From: an uncultured Victivallales bacterium | GTDB taxonomy: Bacteria; Verrucomicrobiota; Lentisphaeria; Victivallales; UBA1829 | Assembly (NCBI GenBank): GCA_944390735.1 | Contig: CALXRL010000061.1 | Span: forward strand, 1 to 36,794 | DNA length: 36,794 nucleotides | Direction of reading: 5' to 3' | Shown here: one piece after another, positions 6,983 through 15,642 of the stretch | How the letters are laid out: the number at the start of each line of letters is the position of its first letter | Position numbering within the stretch: position 1 is the first letter of the stretch | Translations under genes and position numbers: made by a program | Notes under the pieces: model-generated | The model's database searches: none | Seen by the model: the letters and a program-made list of their open reading frames with translations, nothing else | What the model was told of the DNA's origin: nothing

Positions 6983-8266
6983 TCAGAGCTGGAGATTCCC
7001 GGAAGGAAAGAGAAGGGAGAGGGTTCTCTCTTCTCCCGGACGAACTGCGATGCAGCGACGGCGCGCATATTCAAAATCGGGGTGCGTTCCGCAGATAAAC
7101 AGTTCCGGAGCCACGCTTGAGCGGATGGTGCGTCCGTCCAGCAGAAGCACTTCCAGGGAGATGGAGCCCGCGGCAAAGACCTCCGAACGCGGAAACGTGA
7201 GTTTCAGTTCATTTCGGGATTTGATGGTCCGGAGCGCCGTTTCCGGCAGAAGGAGCGCTCTTCGCGCCGCATAGGAGGAGCTTTCCGGAGCGGCTCCCAG
7301 CTCCACGGCGTTCAGCGACATTCGGAATCCTTTTTCTCCTTTGTTTGCGGAGAAGAAGTGGATCCAGGCGGAACGGATCTGACAGAGATCGGCATGGGTC
7401 AGGGGCCGACACTCCCGGACGAAGGGGGGAAGCGAGACGATTTCCGGAAAGGCAAAGCGTTTCCGCACACGCAGTTCGGCGCTGCCGTTCAGGGAGTGCC
7501 AGCGGATCGTGAGAGTCTCGTCTTCCGCGTCGACGATCCAGAACCCGGGCGCGCTGTCTTCCGCGATTCCCCAGAGATACCGGTTTTCCGCGGTGTCCTG
7601 AATCGAATGAACCTCCTCCAGAGGAATCGTCTTCAGACGGGAATATCCGATGGCGGAACCGGTGAGCTGGAGCATTCCGGAATGAAAGCTGATCCCCTGA
7701 TTGTGCGTATGTCCGCAGAAATAGATGTCGGCCGGATATTGCTTCAGCAGGGCCTCCGTTTCAGGACAGAATGGCGGATTGTAGAAGAAATGCCGTCCGA
7801 AGAGATGCAGCGGCGGATGGGCGAAAACAAACCGATGTTTTGCATTGCCGGTCTCTTTCAGTTCCCGGATCAGCCATTGTTTCTGTTTCTCGTTCCAGTC
7901 GGTGTAATCCAGCAGGAGAAAGACGCAGTCCGCCCTGCGGAATTTCCCGCAGGCTTGTTCTCTTTTCGGATCGTGCGTGCCCGGCGCGTGCAGAAAGACG
8001 GGGGCGCAGGAGGAGAAGAGTTCGCGGGCCTCCTGTTCATCGGCGGTGTTGTCTGCGCCGCCTTCGATGAGGTCGCCGGTGGAGATCAGAAGTTCCGGTT
8101 TTTCCGCCCGGATGCGGTCCGCGAGCGCGCGGAGCGTCTCCGTCATGCAGGAGTAGCGGAAGTAGTCGGGAAGATGTTCGTAGTCGCCCGGGAGGAAGTC
8201 CGGGGAACGGCCCTTCATGGTGCAGTAGTGGGTGTCGCCGATGACGGCAAAGCGAAGAGAACTCAT
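6983..8266 (-). CDS. Calcineurin-like metallophosphoesterase
   Basis: A 427-residue protein. The N-terminal ~235 residues carry the two-metal phosphoesterase motifs in order: GDTHY (DxH), GDLIEGG, GTHD (where GNHD is usual), a lone His in FAHPP and GHTHNQ. Unlike many relatives it has no signal peptide, so it should be cytosolic. The remaining ~190 residues are a beta-rich domain that I do not recognise. The start overlaps the stop of the upstream LacI-type gene as ATGA, so the two are translationally coupled. The substrate is unknown; phosphodiesters or phosphorylated sugars are guesses from its regulator partner. The Asn-to-Thr change in GNHD is notable because this Asn normally bridges to the phosphate. 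Confidence 0.85.
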   Translation of the reverse strand: MSSLRFAVIGDTHYCTMKGRSPDFLPGDYEHLPDYFRYSCMTETLRALADRIRAEKPELLISTGDLIEGGADNTADEQEARELFSSCAPVFLHAPGTHDPKREQACGKFRRADCVFLLLDYTDWNEKQKQWLIRELKETGNAKHRFVFAHPPLHLFGRHFFYNPPFCPETEALLKQYPADIYFCGHTHNQGISFHSGMLQLTGSAIGYSRLKTIPLEEVHSIQDTAENRYLWGIAEDSAPGFWIVDAEDETLTIRWHSLNGSAELRVRKRFAFPEIVSLPPFVRECRPLTHADLCQIRSAWIHFFSANKGEKGFRMSLNAVELGAAPESSSYAARRALLLPETALRTIKSRNELKLTFPRSEVFAAGSISLEVLLLDGRTIRSSVAPELFICGTHPDFEYARRRCIAVRPGEERTLSLLFPSGNLQL

Positions 8267-9276
8267 TCTGCCGCCTTTCCGCTTGAGGAGCGAATGACGA
8301 TCCGTGCCGGAAGGGTATGGCAGGAAGGTTCCTCCTCCGGATGGCGGATGCGCTCCAGAACCGCCCGGACGGCGAGTCTGCCGATGCCTTCCTTCTGGAT
8401 GTCGACCGTGGTCAGGGGCGGATAGACCAGCGCGGATTCCGGAAGATTGTCGTATCCTGTAACGGAAATCTCCTGCGGAATGCGCACTCCGGCCTCCAGC
8501 AGCGCGTGTATGACACCGATCGCGGTATAGTCGCTGGCACAGCAGAGGGCGGTCGGCGGAGCCGGAAGCTCCGGAATCTTCCCTGCGGCCCGTTTCCCGG
8601 ATTCAAACCCGAACGCGGAGTCGAAGTAAAATTCCGGATGCACCGGCAGTCCCCGCTGTTCCAGCTCCATGCGGAAGGCGCGGAAACGGTCGTCTTCAAG
8701 CCGCCCGACATAGCCGAATTGCTTGTGTCCCAGTTCACACAGATGCGAAATCAGATCCGCCATTCCTCCGAACTTGTCGATGCAGACCGATTCATACTCC
8801 TTCCGCTTTCCGATCAGCACCAGCGGCAGAGCGGCGATCCGGGGAAACGCCCGATGATCCGGACCGACAAACGAGAGGAGGGCGTCGGTCTGATCCGGTG
8901 AGAGCAGCCAGTTCATTTTCAGCGGATTCTCCTCCAGTTCGCTGATCGACGCGAGAAACGAAAGCTGCTGTCCCCGTGCGCACAGCTCCTCCTCGATCCC
9001 CTTGAAAATCATGGTGAAATAGCTGTTTTCGTATTTGTTCAGTCCGGCGGGGAAAATGCAGCCGATGCGATAGCCGAGCTGCGACTTCGATCCGGTTTGT
9101 TTCAGAACCAGCGAACGGGCCTGAAGATTCGGGACGTAATTCAGTTCCCGGATCGCCTCAAGAACCGCCCGGCGCGTCTCTTCTCCCACGTTCGGAAGAC
9201 GGTTGATGACATTCGAAACCGTCTTGATCGAAACATGGCATCGGGCGGCCACCTCTTTCATTCGCACTGCCGGCAT
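8263..9276 (-). CDS. LacI-family transcriptional repressor
   Basis: A 337-residue regulator with the LacI helix-turn-helix and hinge at the N-terminus (MKEVAARCHVSIKTVSNVIN, then LNYVPNLQARSL) and a periplasmic-binding-protein-like sugar sensor with typical segments (CIDKFGG, HKQFGYVG, ALCCASDYTAIGV, SVTGYDN, PPLTTVDIQKEGIG). The ATG at 9276 follows GGAG by about seven bases. It is the first gene of a two-gene operon with the phosphoesterase, and its own promoter carries a palindromic LacI-type operator, so autorepression is likely. It may also affect the plus-strand GH36 gene, whose promoter lies about 50 bases away on the other side. Confidence 0.92.
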   Translation of the reverse strand: MPAVRMKEVAARCHVSIKTVSNVINRLPNVGEETRRAVLEAIRELNYVPNLQARSLVLKQTGSKSQLGYRIGCIFPAGLNKYENSYFTMIFKGIEEELCARGQQLSFLASISELEENPLKMNWLLSPDQTDALLSFVGPDHRAFPRIAALPLVLIGKRKEYESVCIDKFGGMADLISHLCELGHKQFGYVGRLEDDRFRAFRMELEQRGLPVHPEFYFDSAFGFESGKRAAGKIPELPAPPTALCCASDYTAIGVIHALLEAGVRIPQEISVTGYDNLPESALVYPPLTTVDIQKEGIGRLAVRAVLERIRHPEEEPSCHTLPARIVIRSSSGKAAE

Positions 9277-9301
9277 TTTCCTGCTCCGGATTTGGATTGA
9301 G

Positions 9302-9337
9302 TTTATCGTTGGATTTAACGTTGAATTTAATGTACTT
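9302..9337. promoter_or_regulatory. LacI-type operator with 12-bp periodic repeats
   Basis: Three consecutive 12-mers: TTTATCGTTGGA (9302-9313), TTTAACGTTGAA (9314-9325) and TTTAATGTACTT (9326-9337). The central one is a near-perfect palindrome around AACGTT, the central-CpG pattern bound by LacI-family proteins. It lies just downstream of the minus-strand -10 element, where a bound repressor would block initiation. Confidence 0.6.
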
Positions 9338-9356
9338 CATTTCCGGAAAATGTCAA
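9329..9356 (-). promoter_or_regulatory. Promoter of the lacI-phosphoesterase operon
   Basis: Minus-strand TTGACA (9356-9351), 16 bases, TACATT (9334-9329). This is the one consensus TTGACA -35 among the promoters I found here. The operator at 9302-9337 overlaps its -10 and start-site region. Confidence 0.65.
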
Positions 9357-9388
9357 GACAGGGAACCGAAAACGCAGATAGAATTTCT

Positions 9389-9416
9389 TTGCAATATGAG
9401 GTTTCCCATGTAAAGT
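9389..9416 (+). promoter_or_regulatory. Candidate promoter of the GH36 gene
   Basis: TTGCAA (9389-9394), 16 bases, TAAAGT (9411-9416). If used, it gives a leader of about 330 bases before the GH36 start. Confidence 0.45.
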
Positions 9417-9754
9417 ATCATACCGGAAAGGCGCGGAGAGAAACCGGGATGGAGGGGGAGTGTGCGTATCGTGTTCCGTCGCCGAGGTCCTGGCCGGGAG
9501 TGAAACGAGGACGGAGGACTCCTCTCCGCAAACGGTGTTTGCCGGAGACAGCGGGATGTTCCGAAAGGAAAACAGGAAAGCGGAACGTTCCGTTGCATTT
9601 GATCGTTGAAGAGAATGGTTCCATGGGAGCGGCAAGATCTCCATGAAGGGCGTTCCTTCCGGGGAGCGGACCTTGGCCCGCCGGACAGATCCCGTGACCG
9701 GAACGGTATGGAGGAAACAGAATCGATTCGAAGGATTGACGGAAAGGAAAAAGA
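9417..9754 (+). other. Long leader with stem-loop, no gene seen
   Basis: No convincing gene lies here. The clearest element is a hairpin at 9523-9548: TCTCCGCAAAC pairs with GTTTGC-GGAGA across a GGT loop, with one bulged C. No T-run follows on either strand, so it is not a terminator. Short GC-rich repeats GGGAGCGG occur at about 9624 and 9659. A riboregulator is possible, but I recognise no known riboswitch. Confidence 0.35.
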
Positions 9755-11509
9755 TTGAAGATGAATCAGAGAATTGTCGACCCCCTGAGAATGGAATGGA
9801 AGGATCTTCCTTCTTCGGCACAGGTGGAAACCAGATGGCACGATGGAATCGGAATAGTTGAAATCCGGCTGGAAGAGCCGTGTCCCGGATTTTCGGCGGA
9901 ATGGAGAATTCCTCAGGATGATATTCAGTATCAATGGGTTGCGGATGACGGAAAGATCGGTATCGGCTATCCCCAGTTTCTGCCGCCGAACTGGTATGGC
10001 AGGACAACGTCTCAGCTTTGCTGTCGCGTCCCGGTGGTCTCCCTGGTCGGTGCGGACAGCGGCAGCCGGATGACCGCGGCTGTTTCCGAGTCCATTCTTC
10101 CGGTGGTGTTTCATACGGGAATCAGCGAGTATTCCTTTGAGGCGGAGTGCGGAATTACGTTTCCGGCCGTATCCCGTCCCTGGCGCTTTCAGATTCGGAT
10201 TGATCTGCGGAGGATGCCCTTTTCGGACGCGCTTCGCGATGTGGCCGCATGGTGGGAGACGTTTCCTTCGTGCAGGCCGATGCCGGTACCGGAAACCGCT
10301 CTGGAACCGCTGTATTCCACCTGGTACAGTTATCACCATTCGGTCTCCGCGGAGGCGGTGGAACGGGAGGCGGAACTCGGACGGGAATACGGGATTGGAA
10401 CCGTCATTGTGGACGACGGCTGGCAGGAGATTCGCGGCGGCGGCAGTTATGCCAGCGCAGGGGAATGGATCGCTTCCGGGCGCTTTCCCGACCTGAAGGA
10501 ACACGTCCGCCGGATTCATGCCATGGGAATGCGGTATCTGCTCTGGGTTGCGCTGCCGTTTCTCGGCGGAGATTCTGCGCTGTTTCCCTCCATGAAGGGG
10601 AAGGTCCTTTACTTTTCGAAAGGACTTGGGACCTGGGTGCTGGATCCGCGTTTCCCGGAGGTGCGTGCACAGCTGACGGAACGGTGTCTCGGTCTGGTCC
10701 GGGAGTTCGGACTGGACGGACTGAAACTTGATTTTCTGGACCGGTTCCCGCTTCCCGCCGACTCTCCCGATCCGGCTCTCGGGGACGGATTCGCCGGACG
10801 CGACTGCCGCGACGTGAATGAAGCGGTTGCTCTTCTGCTGGAGGAGCTCTGCGGGGCCCTGCAATCGGTCCGGCCCGATCTTCTGATCGAGTTCCGTCAG
10901 GACTACAACTCCCCGGCGATGCGCCGCTTTGCCAACCTGTTCCGGGCCAGCGACTGTCCCGGCGACCGGATCGCCAATCGGAGACGGATTCTGAATCTCC
11001 GGCTGCTTTGCGGAAGTACCGCGGTGCATTCCGACATGCTCGGATGGAATGTTCTGGAGTCCGCGGAATCGGCGGCGCGGCAGCTTTGGAACGTTGTTTT
11101 TTCCGTTCCGCAGATTTCGGTCCGTCTGGCGGAGCTTCCGGAGGAGCATCGGCGGATGCTTCGAGCCTGGTTCGCCTTCTGGCGCAGACACCGGACGCTC
11201 TTCCTGTTCGGAAAACTCCTCCCGCTGCATCCGGAACTGAATGATCCGGTGGTTTTGGTGGAAAATGAAACATCCGTCGCCGCGGTGGTGTACATGGAAC
11301 AGATTGCGGTCCGGTGGCGCGGCGAAAAGAAAACATTCCTGATCGGCAACGCGTCCGCGTCCGACGAAATTCTTGTCGAGATGCCGTCCGGAGCGGAACG
11401 GTCCGCGGAGATTTTCGATTGCTTCGGCGAATTGCAGGAACGGATCTCTCTGCACCCCGGACTGCAGAAAATCCGGATCCCCTGTTCCGGATTTCTGGAA
11501 TCGCGGTGA
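9755..11509 (+). CDS. GH36-like alpha-galactosidase
   Basis: About 584 residues with the layout of family GH36/clan GH-D: an N-terminal beta domain, a TIM barrel and a C-terminal beta domain. The barrel carries VDDGWQE near residue 213, the nucleophile motif GLKLDF (D326) and the acid/base motif RASDCPGD (D400); the 74-residue spacing is normal for retaining alpha-galactosidases. No signal peptide is visible, so it probably acts on imported alpha-galactosides. The start is uncertain. TTG 9755 has AAAGGA at the best spacing, whereas ATG 9761, two codons later, is the conventional choice. The gene is convergent with the next hydrolase, with 38 bases between their stops. Activity on another alpha-linked sugar is possible. 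Confidence 0.85.
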   Translation: MKMNQRIVDPLRMEWKDLPSSAQVETRWHDGIGIVEIRLEEPCPGFSAEWRIPQDDIQYQWVADDGKIGIGYPQFLPPNWYGRTTSQLCCRVPVVSLVGADSGSRMTAAVSESILPVVFHTGISEYSFEAECGITFPAVSRPWRFQIRIDLRRMPFSDALRDVAAWWETFPSCRPMPVPETALEPLYSTWYSYHHSVSAEAVEREAELGREYGIGTVIVDDGWQEIRGGGSYASAGEWIASGRFPDLKEHVRRIHAMGMRYLLWVALPFLGGDSALFPSMKGKVLYFSKGLGTWVLDPRFPEVRAQLTERCLGLVREFGLDGLKLDFLDRFPLPADSPDPALGDGFAGRDCRDVNEAVALLLEELCGALQSVRPDLLIEFRQDYNSPAMRRFANLFRASDCPGDRIANRRRILNLRLLCGSTAVHSDMLGWNVLESAESAARQLWNVVFSVPQISVRLAELPEEHRRMLRAWFAFWRRHRTLFLFGKLLPLHPELNDPVVLVENETSVAAVVYMEQIAVRWRGEKKTFLIGNASASDEILVEMPSGAERSAEIFDCFGELQERISLHPGLQKIRIPCSGFLESR

Positions 11510-11547
11510 CGGCTTCCGGATTCCTCTTCGGTTCCGCGGGGTGCGGT

Positions 11548-13452
11548 CTAGATTTTCCGGAGCATCAGCAGCGCTCCGCTGTTCATCGGGAGATGGAGGA
11601 TGCGGGAACTGTCGAGGCGGACATCGGGCCGGTCGCTCCGGCACGATTCGATCTTCCAGCCGGGAGCGACGGTCAGCGCCTCCTCCGCCGTTTCCATGGA
11701 GCAGTTGACGAGAATACAGGCGATTTTCCGGTCGTCGAAGGGGTGTTCCGTTACAATCAGTTTCGGATTGGCGGTGGCGACCGGATGCTGTTTCGGTAGA
11801 ATCGACGCGTAGATTTTCCATGCATCCGTATCGAACCCGTGCGGAGTATTCAGCAGCATGCGTTCCAGCGGGAAGGCAAGCGTATAGACGGTTCCCTTTC
11901 CGTAGGAGTGTTTGAAAAAGAGAGGGGGGTTGTCGGGGTCTTCCGCCAGGAGCTCCGCATGAAGACATTTCATGCGGACTCGGACCTTGCGGGGCAGAGA
12001 GAGACGGAAGGCATGAAAATCGCCCTCCAACCGGTCATGGCTTTCGAAGCGGCTGGTCAGGACAGCGCCGCAGACCTCCGCCAGATGCGTCAGATAGGTG
12101 TCGTCGAGAGCCAGATAGAGCGTCGCTCCGGAGCGGACCTTTTCGAGCAGAGCCTCCCATCTCCGCGTGGAAAGTCCCGCGCGTCCCTTTGCAGAAGGCA
12201 GAAAGTAGACGGAGGATTCCTTCAGCGGTGCGCCCGGCGCCTGAAACTCCAGACGGATTCCCGCCTGATGCGCCAGAATGCAGACGACATTGGCAATTTC
12301 CGAATCTTCCAGCAGACAGACCGCGTCCGCTTTGCATGGCGGCAGACTCCGGAAGGGAAGCGCCTCCAGAAAATCCCGGAAGCGTTTCATGCTCTCCGCC
12401 GCCGGATGCGCCTTGCGGTCCGCGGTGAGGATTCCGTGTTCGAGTCCCGGCTGGACCCAGTCATAGGGGGCGATGTCGAACGAATCCTGATCGAAGGCGC
12501 ACCACCAGAGGAAGCCGCGGCAGTTGTTCGCCCAGAGGTTCCAGAGCATTCCGCGGACTGCGGCGCCGATGCCGTCCGGATCGGCGGCGATCGGGCGCCA
12601 GGTTCCTGTCTCCTCCACGAAGCAGGGTTTGCCGCCGACCTCCTCCGTCAGACGCGATTCCGCTGTCGTGAAAAGCAGATTTCGAATCTCATTGAACTCT
12701 TCCGTGCCCGCCTTCTTCCACATCGGGTAGGGATGGACGGTCAGATAATCGGCAAGCTCCGCCTGATCGGCGATGAGCCAGTTCTGTCCATTTGCGGACG
12801 TTACGCTCAGTCCGCTGACGCCGATCACCGGACGGCTGCCGTCGTTTTCCCGGATGATGCCGTGAATGTATTTGATCCACACCCACGCCTCCTCCGGAAC
12901 GCGCGCTTCGGACAGATGATTGGACTCATTGCCCGATTCCCAGGCGAAGATGGCCGGATGCCGTTTCATCCGCGAGACGAAATATTCCAGGAAGCGCGCC
13001 TCCCATTTGAGCGCGATCGGATCGCGGAAGATATCCCGTCCATCCAGCGCGGGCGGAACGAACTGCCGGAATGTCATGTGACCGGTCAGAATGGCGACAA
13101 TCAGTTTCAGACCGTGTTTTTCCGCCAGATCCGCCAGCGTTTCGAATCGCCGCATCATGAGTTCGCTGACGCCGCAGCGTCCCGCGGGCGTATCGGGCAG
13201 AGGAATTTCGAATCCGTTTTCGATCATCCGCATTTCGTGAGGTCTTCCGCCGGGATGTCCGGCGTCTTTCAGCAGCGTGATCGGCTGGAAGTCCGGCCAG
13301 AGCGGAAATACGCGCAGCAGAGTCGTTCCGTATTCCGCAAGGATCTGAAAATCGCGGTCGACTGCGTCCGCATCCCATCGGGACCACATTTCCGTGGCCG
13401 CGCGGGATGCCCAGTAGTTGACTCCAAGAGTCATGGTGCCGGATTCAAGCAT
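11548..13452 (-). CDS. Clan GH-A glycoside hydrolase (GH5/GH2-like), possibly mannan-directed
   Basis: A 634-residue protein. The first ~330 residues form a (beta/alpha)8 barrel: NYWAS near the N-terminus, WESGNES with acid/base E176, HPYP near 240 and CFVEETG with nucleophile E280. The ~105-residue spacing between the two Glu is standard for clan GH-A. The remainder resembles a glutamine-amidotransferase-like and beta-sandwich tail, as in some beta-galactosidase and mannosidase relatives. There is no signal peptide. CAGGAG lies seven bases before ATG 13452, and the start overlaps the end of manA by eight bases. Co-transcription with manA suggests that mannose is a product, but this is inference from context. 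Confidence 0.8.
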   Translation of the reverse strand: MLESGTMTLGVNYWASRAATEMWSRWDADAVDRDFQILAEYGTTLLRVFPLWPDFQPITLLKDAGHPGGRPHEMRMIENGFEIPLPDTPAGRCGVSELMMRRFETLADLAEKHGLKLIVAILTGHMTFRQFVPPALDGRDIFRDPIALKWEARFLEYFVSRMKRHPAIFAWESGNESNHLSEARVPEEAWVWIKYIHGIIRENDGSRPVIGVSGLSVTSANGQNWLIADQAELADYLTVHPYPMWKKAGTEEFNEIRNLLFTTAESRLTEEVGGKPCFVEETGTWRPIAADPDGIGAAVRGMLWNLWANNCRGFLWWCAFDQDSFDIAPYDWVQPGLEHGILTADRKAHPAAESMKRFRDFLEALPFRSLPPCKADAVCLLEDSEIANVVCILAHQAGIRLEFQAPGAPLKESSVYFLPSAKGRAGLSTRRWEALLEKVRSGATLYLALDDTYLTHLAEVCGAVLTSRFESHDRLEGDFHAFRLSLPRKVRVRMKCLHAELLAEDPDNPPLFFKHSYGKGTVYTLAFPLERMLLNTPHGFDTDAWKIYASILPKQHPVATANPKLIVTEHPFDDRKIACILVNCSMETAEEALTVAPGWKIESCRSDRPDVRLDSSRILHLPMNSGALLMLRKI

Positions 13453-14524
13453 GGGAATTCTCCTGTTGTCTTACGGGGGGAAGTACGAAAAGAATGGTTC
13501 CTTTTCCGGTGATGGTGACGGATTCCGCGTCATACGGAATCATGAAACTTTCGCCCGGATGCAGCGCAAGATCGTTGAGTTGCGCACTTCCTTCCGTCAG
13601 AATGCCGATGCGGAAGGTGCGGCTGGCAGGATTCATCGACCATCTTCCGTGGAATTCCAGCTTCCGGACTTCGAAACAGCCGCAGGCGGAACGGGGAATC
13701 AGAGTGCTGAGAATGCCCTGGTCTCTGCGTTCCAGCGTCTCCGGGACCGGGGTGATGTACTGGCGAATCTCCGCTTCCGTGCGGGGACGGCAGTCAAAGA
13801 GGGACATTCCCTGTTCGACACCGAGTCCGGCGAAGCGTTTCTCCAGATCCAGCAGGATGCCGCAGCAGTTGATTTCCGGCACGATGACCAGATCGCTCGG
13901 TTCCATGACTTCGACCATGGTGACGCCGGGGCCGATCGCATGGGGCAGTCCTCCCCGGATGAGCACCACGTCGCCCGGTTTCACACTGAGTTTGTGCAGC
14001 ATGGAGAGTCCTGTTTTATATTCGCCTTCCTCGGATTCCCGGAAAAAAGTCTCCCGATGGAAGGTTTCGTTGAATCCGACCAGAAGATAGGGCTCCTCTC
14101 CATTGATTTTCCGGGTGGCGAGGACGATCCAGGCTTCCGTTTTCCCGTAAGAGGTGTGGAAGAGTCTTTTCGCATCGGCGCGGCTCGGATGCACCTGCAG
14201 GGGAAGTCGTTCGGCGGAGTCGAGGAGTTTGGTCAGAACGGCGGGTTCCGGTCCGAACGTTTCGCAGTGCTTCCTGCCGAGGATCTCCTCCGCGTGCTCC
14301 CGCAGGAATTCCGGAAAGGAACAAACCTGCCCTTCCCAGATGATTTTGCTGATGCCGTGCCCGGGCGAGTGATAGGCGCGGCCGTTGCCTTCGATACAGG
14401 AGGCGATCCAGTCCTCCGGGAAGCGGGTGTCTTTCGGCTCCGGCTTTCCGCAGAGTCTGTCGATTCCGCTTCCTCCCGTGTAAAGACGGAGGACACGGTT
14501 GTGTGTGAATAAAAATGGTTCCAT
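13445..14524 (-). CDS. manA: Mannose-6-phosphate isomerase, class I
   Basis: Zinc-dependent cupin isomerase converting mannose-6-phosphate to fructose-6-phosphate. The 359-residue protein has the zinc ligands Q110 and H112 (LPLQVHP), E130 (GKTEAW) and H195 (GGLPHAI). ATG 14524 has GGAG about seven bases upstream; the frame stays open further upstream, but that region holds a promoter and the end of the araC gene. It lies between an AraC-type regulator and a glycoside hydrolase on the same strand, which fits a catabolic rather than a cell-wall role. It has a candidate promoter of its own (14551-14579) and may also be read from the araC promoter. Confidence 0.9.
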   Translation of the reverse strand: MEPFLFTHNRVLRLYTGGSGIDRLCGKPEPKDTRFPEDWIASCIEGNGRAYHSPGHGISKIIWEGQVCSFPEFLREHAEEILGRKHCETFGPEPAVLTKLLDSAERLPLQVHPSRADAKRLFHTSYGKTEAWIVLATRKINGEEPYLLVGFNETFHRETFFRESEEGEYKTGLSMLHKLSVKPGDVVLIRGGLPHAIGPGVTMVEVMEPSDLVIVPEINCCGILLDLEKRFAGLGVEQGMSLFDCRPRTEAEIRQYITPVPETLERRDQGILSTLIPRSACGCFEVRKLEFHGRWSMNPASRTFRIGILTEGSAQLNDLALHPGESFMIPYDAESVTITGKGTILFVLPPVRQQENSHA

Positions 14525-14550
14525 GGCTGATCTCCGGATGTGTTGGAGGG

Positions 14551-14579
14551 AGTATACACCGGAAACAGGGAAAATGGAA
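14551..14579 (-). promoter_or_regulatory. Candidate promoter of manA
   Basis: Minus-strand TTCCAT (14579-14574), 17 bases, TATACT (14556-14551), 27 bases before the manA start codon, in the 74-base gap after araC. Confidence 0.5.
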
Positions 14580-14598
14580 TGTCCGGGAACGCAAAGAT

Positions 14599-15471
14599 TT
14601 ATCTCTTTGCGCAAAAATCGGAAGCGTTCTTTCCCGTATACTCCTTGAAGACCCGGGAGAAATGGAACTGATTGGCGAATCCGAGTTCCCCGGCAACGGA
14701 TTTGGAGGACATCCCCGTCTGAAGCATCCGGAGAGCCTGGCGGATTTTCCATCCGGTGAAGACCCGGGAGGGCGATTGACCGAACAGGGCCCGGAATTTA
14801 TATTCCAGGGTTCGGCGGCTCATGCCGAGGGCGTCCGCGGCCTCCTGTACGGAAAGGGAGCGGTCCAGATGCGCAAGAAAAAGCTCCCGGATCCGGCTGC
14901 GGAGATAGTGCTCGTTCAGCGCATCGACGATGGCGTCCGAGAGCTGGTCCCGCTGCTGCGAGAGAAGGGTCCAGATCAGGGCCGACGCCAGCGATGCGGC
15001 CGTCTGCCGGAGAAAGGCGTCTCCCCCGGACCGGGTGCGGAGCGCAAGATCGAAAATCTCCCTCAGTGCCGGCATCCGCTCAAAACAGAACAGACGCTTC
15101 TCCCCCGGAATTCCCGGTCGGAAAAAGTCCGAACAGACATTCCCGATCGGATCCTCCAGACGGAACACCAGCGCGGCAAACCGTCGGTCCGCCCCGCAGT
15201 GATCGCTGTGGACATCGCCTCCCTGAATGAAAATGCCGGAGCCCTGCGGCACGGAAATCTCCCGACCGTTGAGTGTGCAGTCGTAACTTCCCCGCACGGC
15301 GAACATCACTTCCGGCCCCGTGTGGCGGTGCTCTGCAAAGGTGTAGCGTTCCTTGACTTCCACAATGGAGAAGCGCAGAATCCGGATCCGGGCTTCCGAG
15401 TCCTCGGAGAGCGTCTTTTCATACAGAAGCGGAAATTTCGTATAGGTTTGATATGAGATCACGTCTTCCAT
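14599..15471 (-). CDS. AraC-family transcriptional regulator
   Basis: A 290-residue regulator. An N-terminal cupin-like sensor (FAEHRHTGPEVMFAVRGS, PQGSGIFIQGGDVH) is followed by the paired helix-turn-helix domain over the last ~100 residues (SVQEAADALGMSRRTLEYKF and ELGFANQFHFSRVFKEYTG). ATG 15471 is preceded by GGAGG at seven-base spacing. It is upstream of manA and the glycoside hydrolase on the same strand and divergent from the EamA transporter, so it is a likely activator of this sugar block. Confidence 0.92.
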   Translation of the reverse strand: MEDVISYQTYTKFPLLYEKTLSEDSEARIRILRFSIVEVKERYTFAEHRHTGPEVMFAVRGSYDCTLNGREISVPQGSGIFIQGGDVHSDHCGADRRFAALVFRLEDPIGNVCSDFFRPGIPGEKRLFCFERMPALREIFDLALRTRSGGDAFLRQTAASLASALIWTLLSQQRDQLSDAIVDALNEHYLRSRIRELFLAHLDRSLSVQEAADALGMSRRTLEYKFRALFGQSPSRVFTGWKIRQALRMLQTGMSSKSVAGELGFANQFHFSRVFKEYTGKNASDFCAKR

Positions 15472-15504
15472 GTCTTCTCCTCCGTGTCCGGTCCCTGTTC
15501 CGGA

Positions 15505-15533
15505 ACAATAGAACGCTCTTGCGGAAGATGCAA
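15505..15533 (-). promoter_or_regulatory. Candidate promoter of araC (14599-15471)
   Basis: Minus-strand TTGCAT (15533-15528), 17 bases, TATTGT (15510-15505). Confidence 0.5.
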
Positions 15534-15588
15534 GTCCTTTTCCGGAAAAAAGAGAATTCCTTTTCCGGACGGAACAAACGACGGACCC

Positions 15589-15616
15589 TTGCAAAACGGG
15601 GAACTCCGGATATATT
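15589..15616 (+). promoter_or_regulatory. Promoter of the EamA transporter
   Basis: TTGCAA (15589-15594), 16 bases, TATATT (15611-15616), 26 bases before the start codon. Confidence 0.6.
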
Positions 15617-15642
15617 GCGAAGAAACGAAAAGGGGTTTCTGC

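Noticed and set aside
9341..9350. TTTCCGGAAA-type palindrome in promoters at 9341, 15540 and 16571 as a shared operator
   Set aside because: The core TCCGGA is so frequent across the window that its presence in three promoters is expected.
9643..9861. 72-codon plus-strand frame overlapping the GH36 start
   Set aside because: It runs out of frame into the GH36 coding region, has no ribosome site of note and no recognisable content.
9353..11968. 871-codon minus-strand frame over the GH36 gene
   Set aside because: GH36 catalytic motifs are on the plus strand, and the minus frame is Arg/Pro/Ser-rich with no domain.
11839..13512. 557-codon plus-strand frame over the clan GH-A hydrolase
   Set aside because: It overlaps a gene with correct catalytic Glu spacing and a good ribosome site on the other strand.
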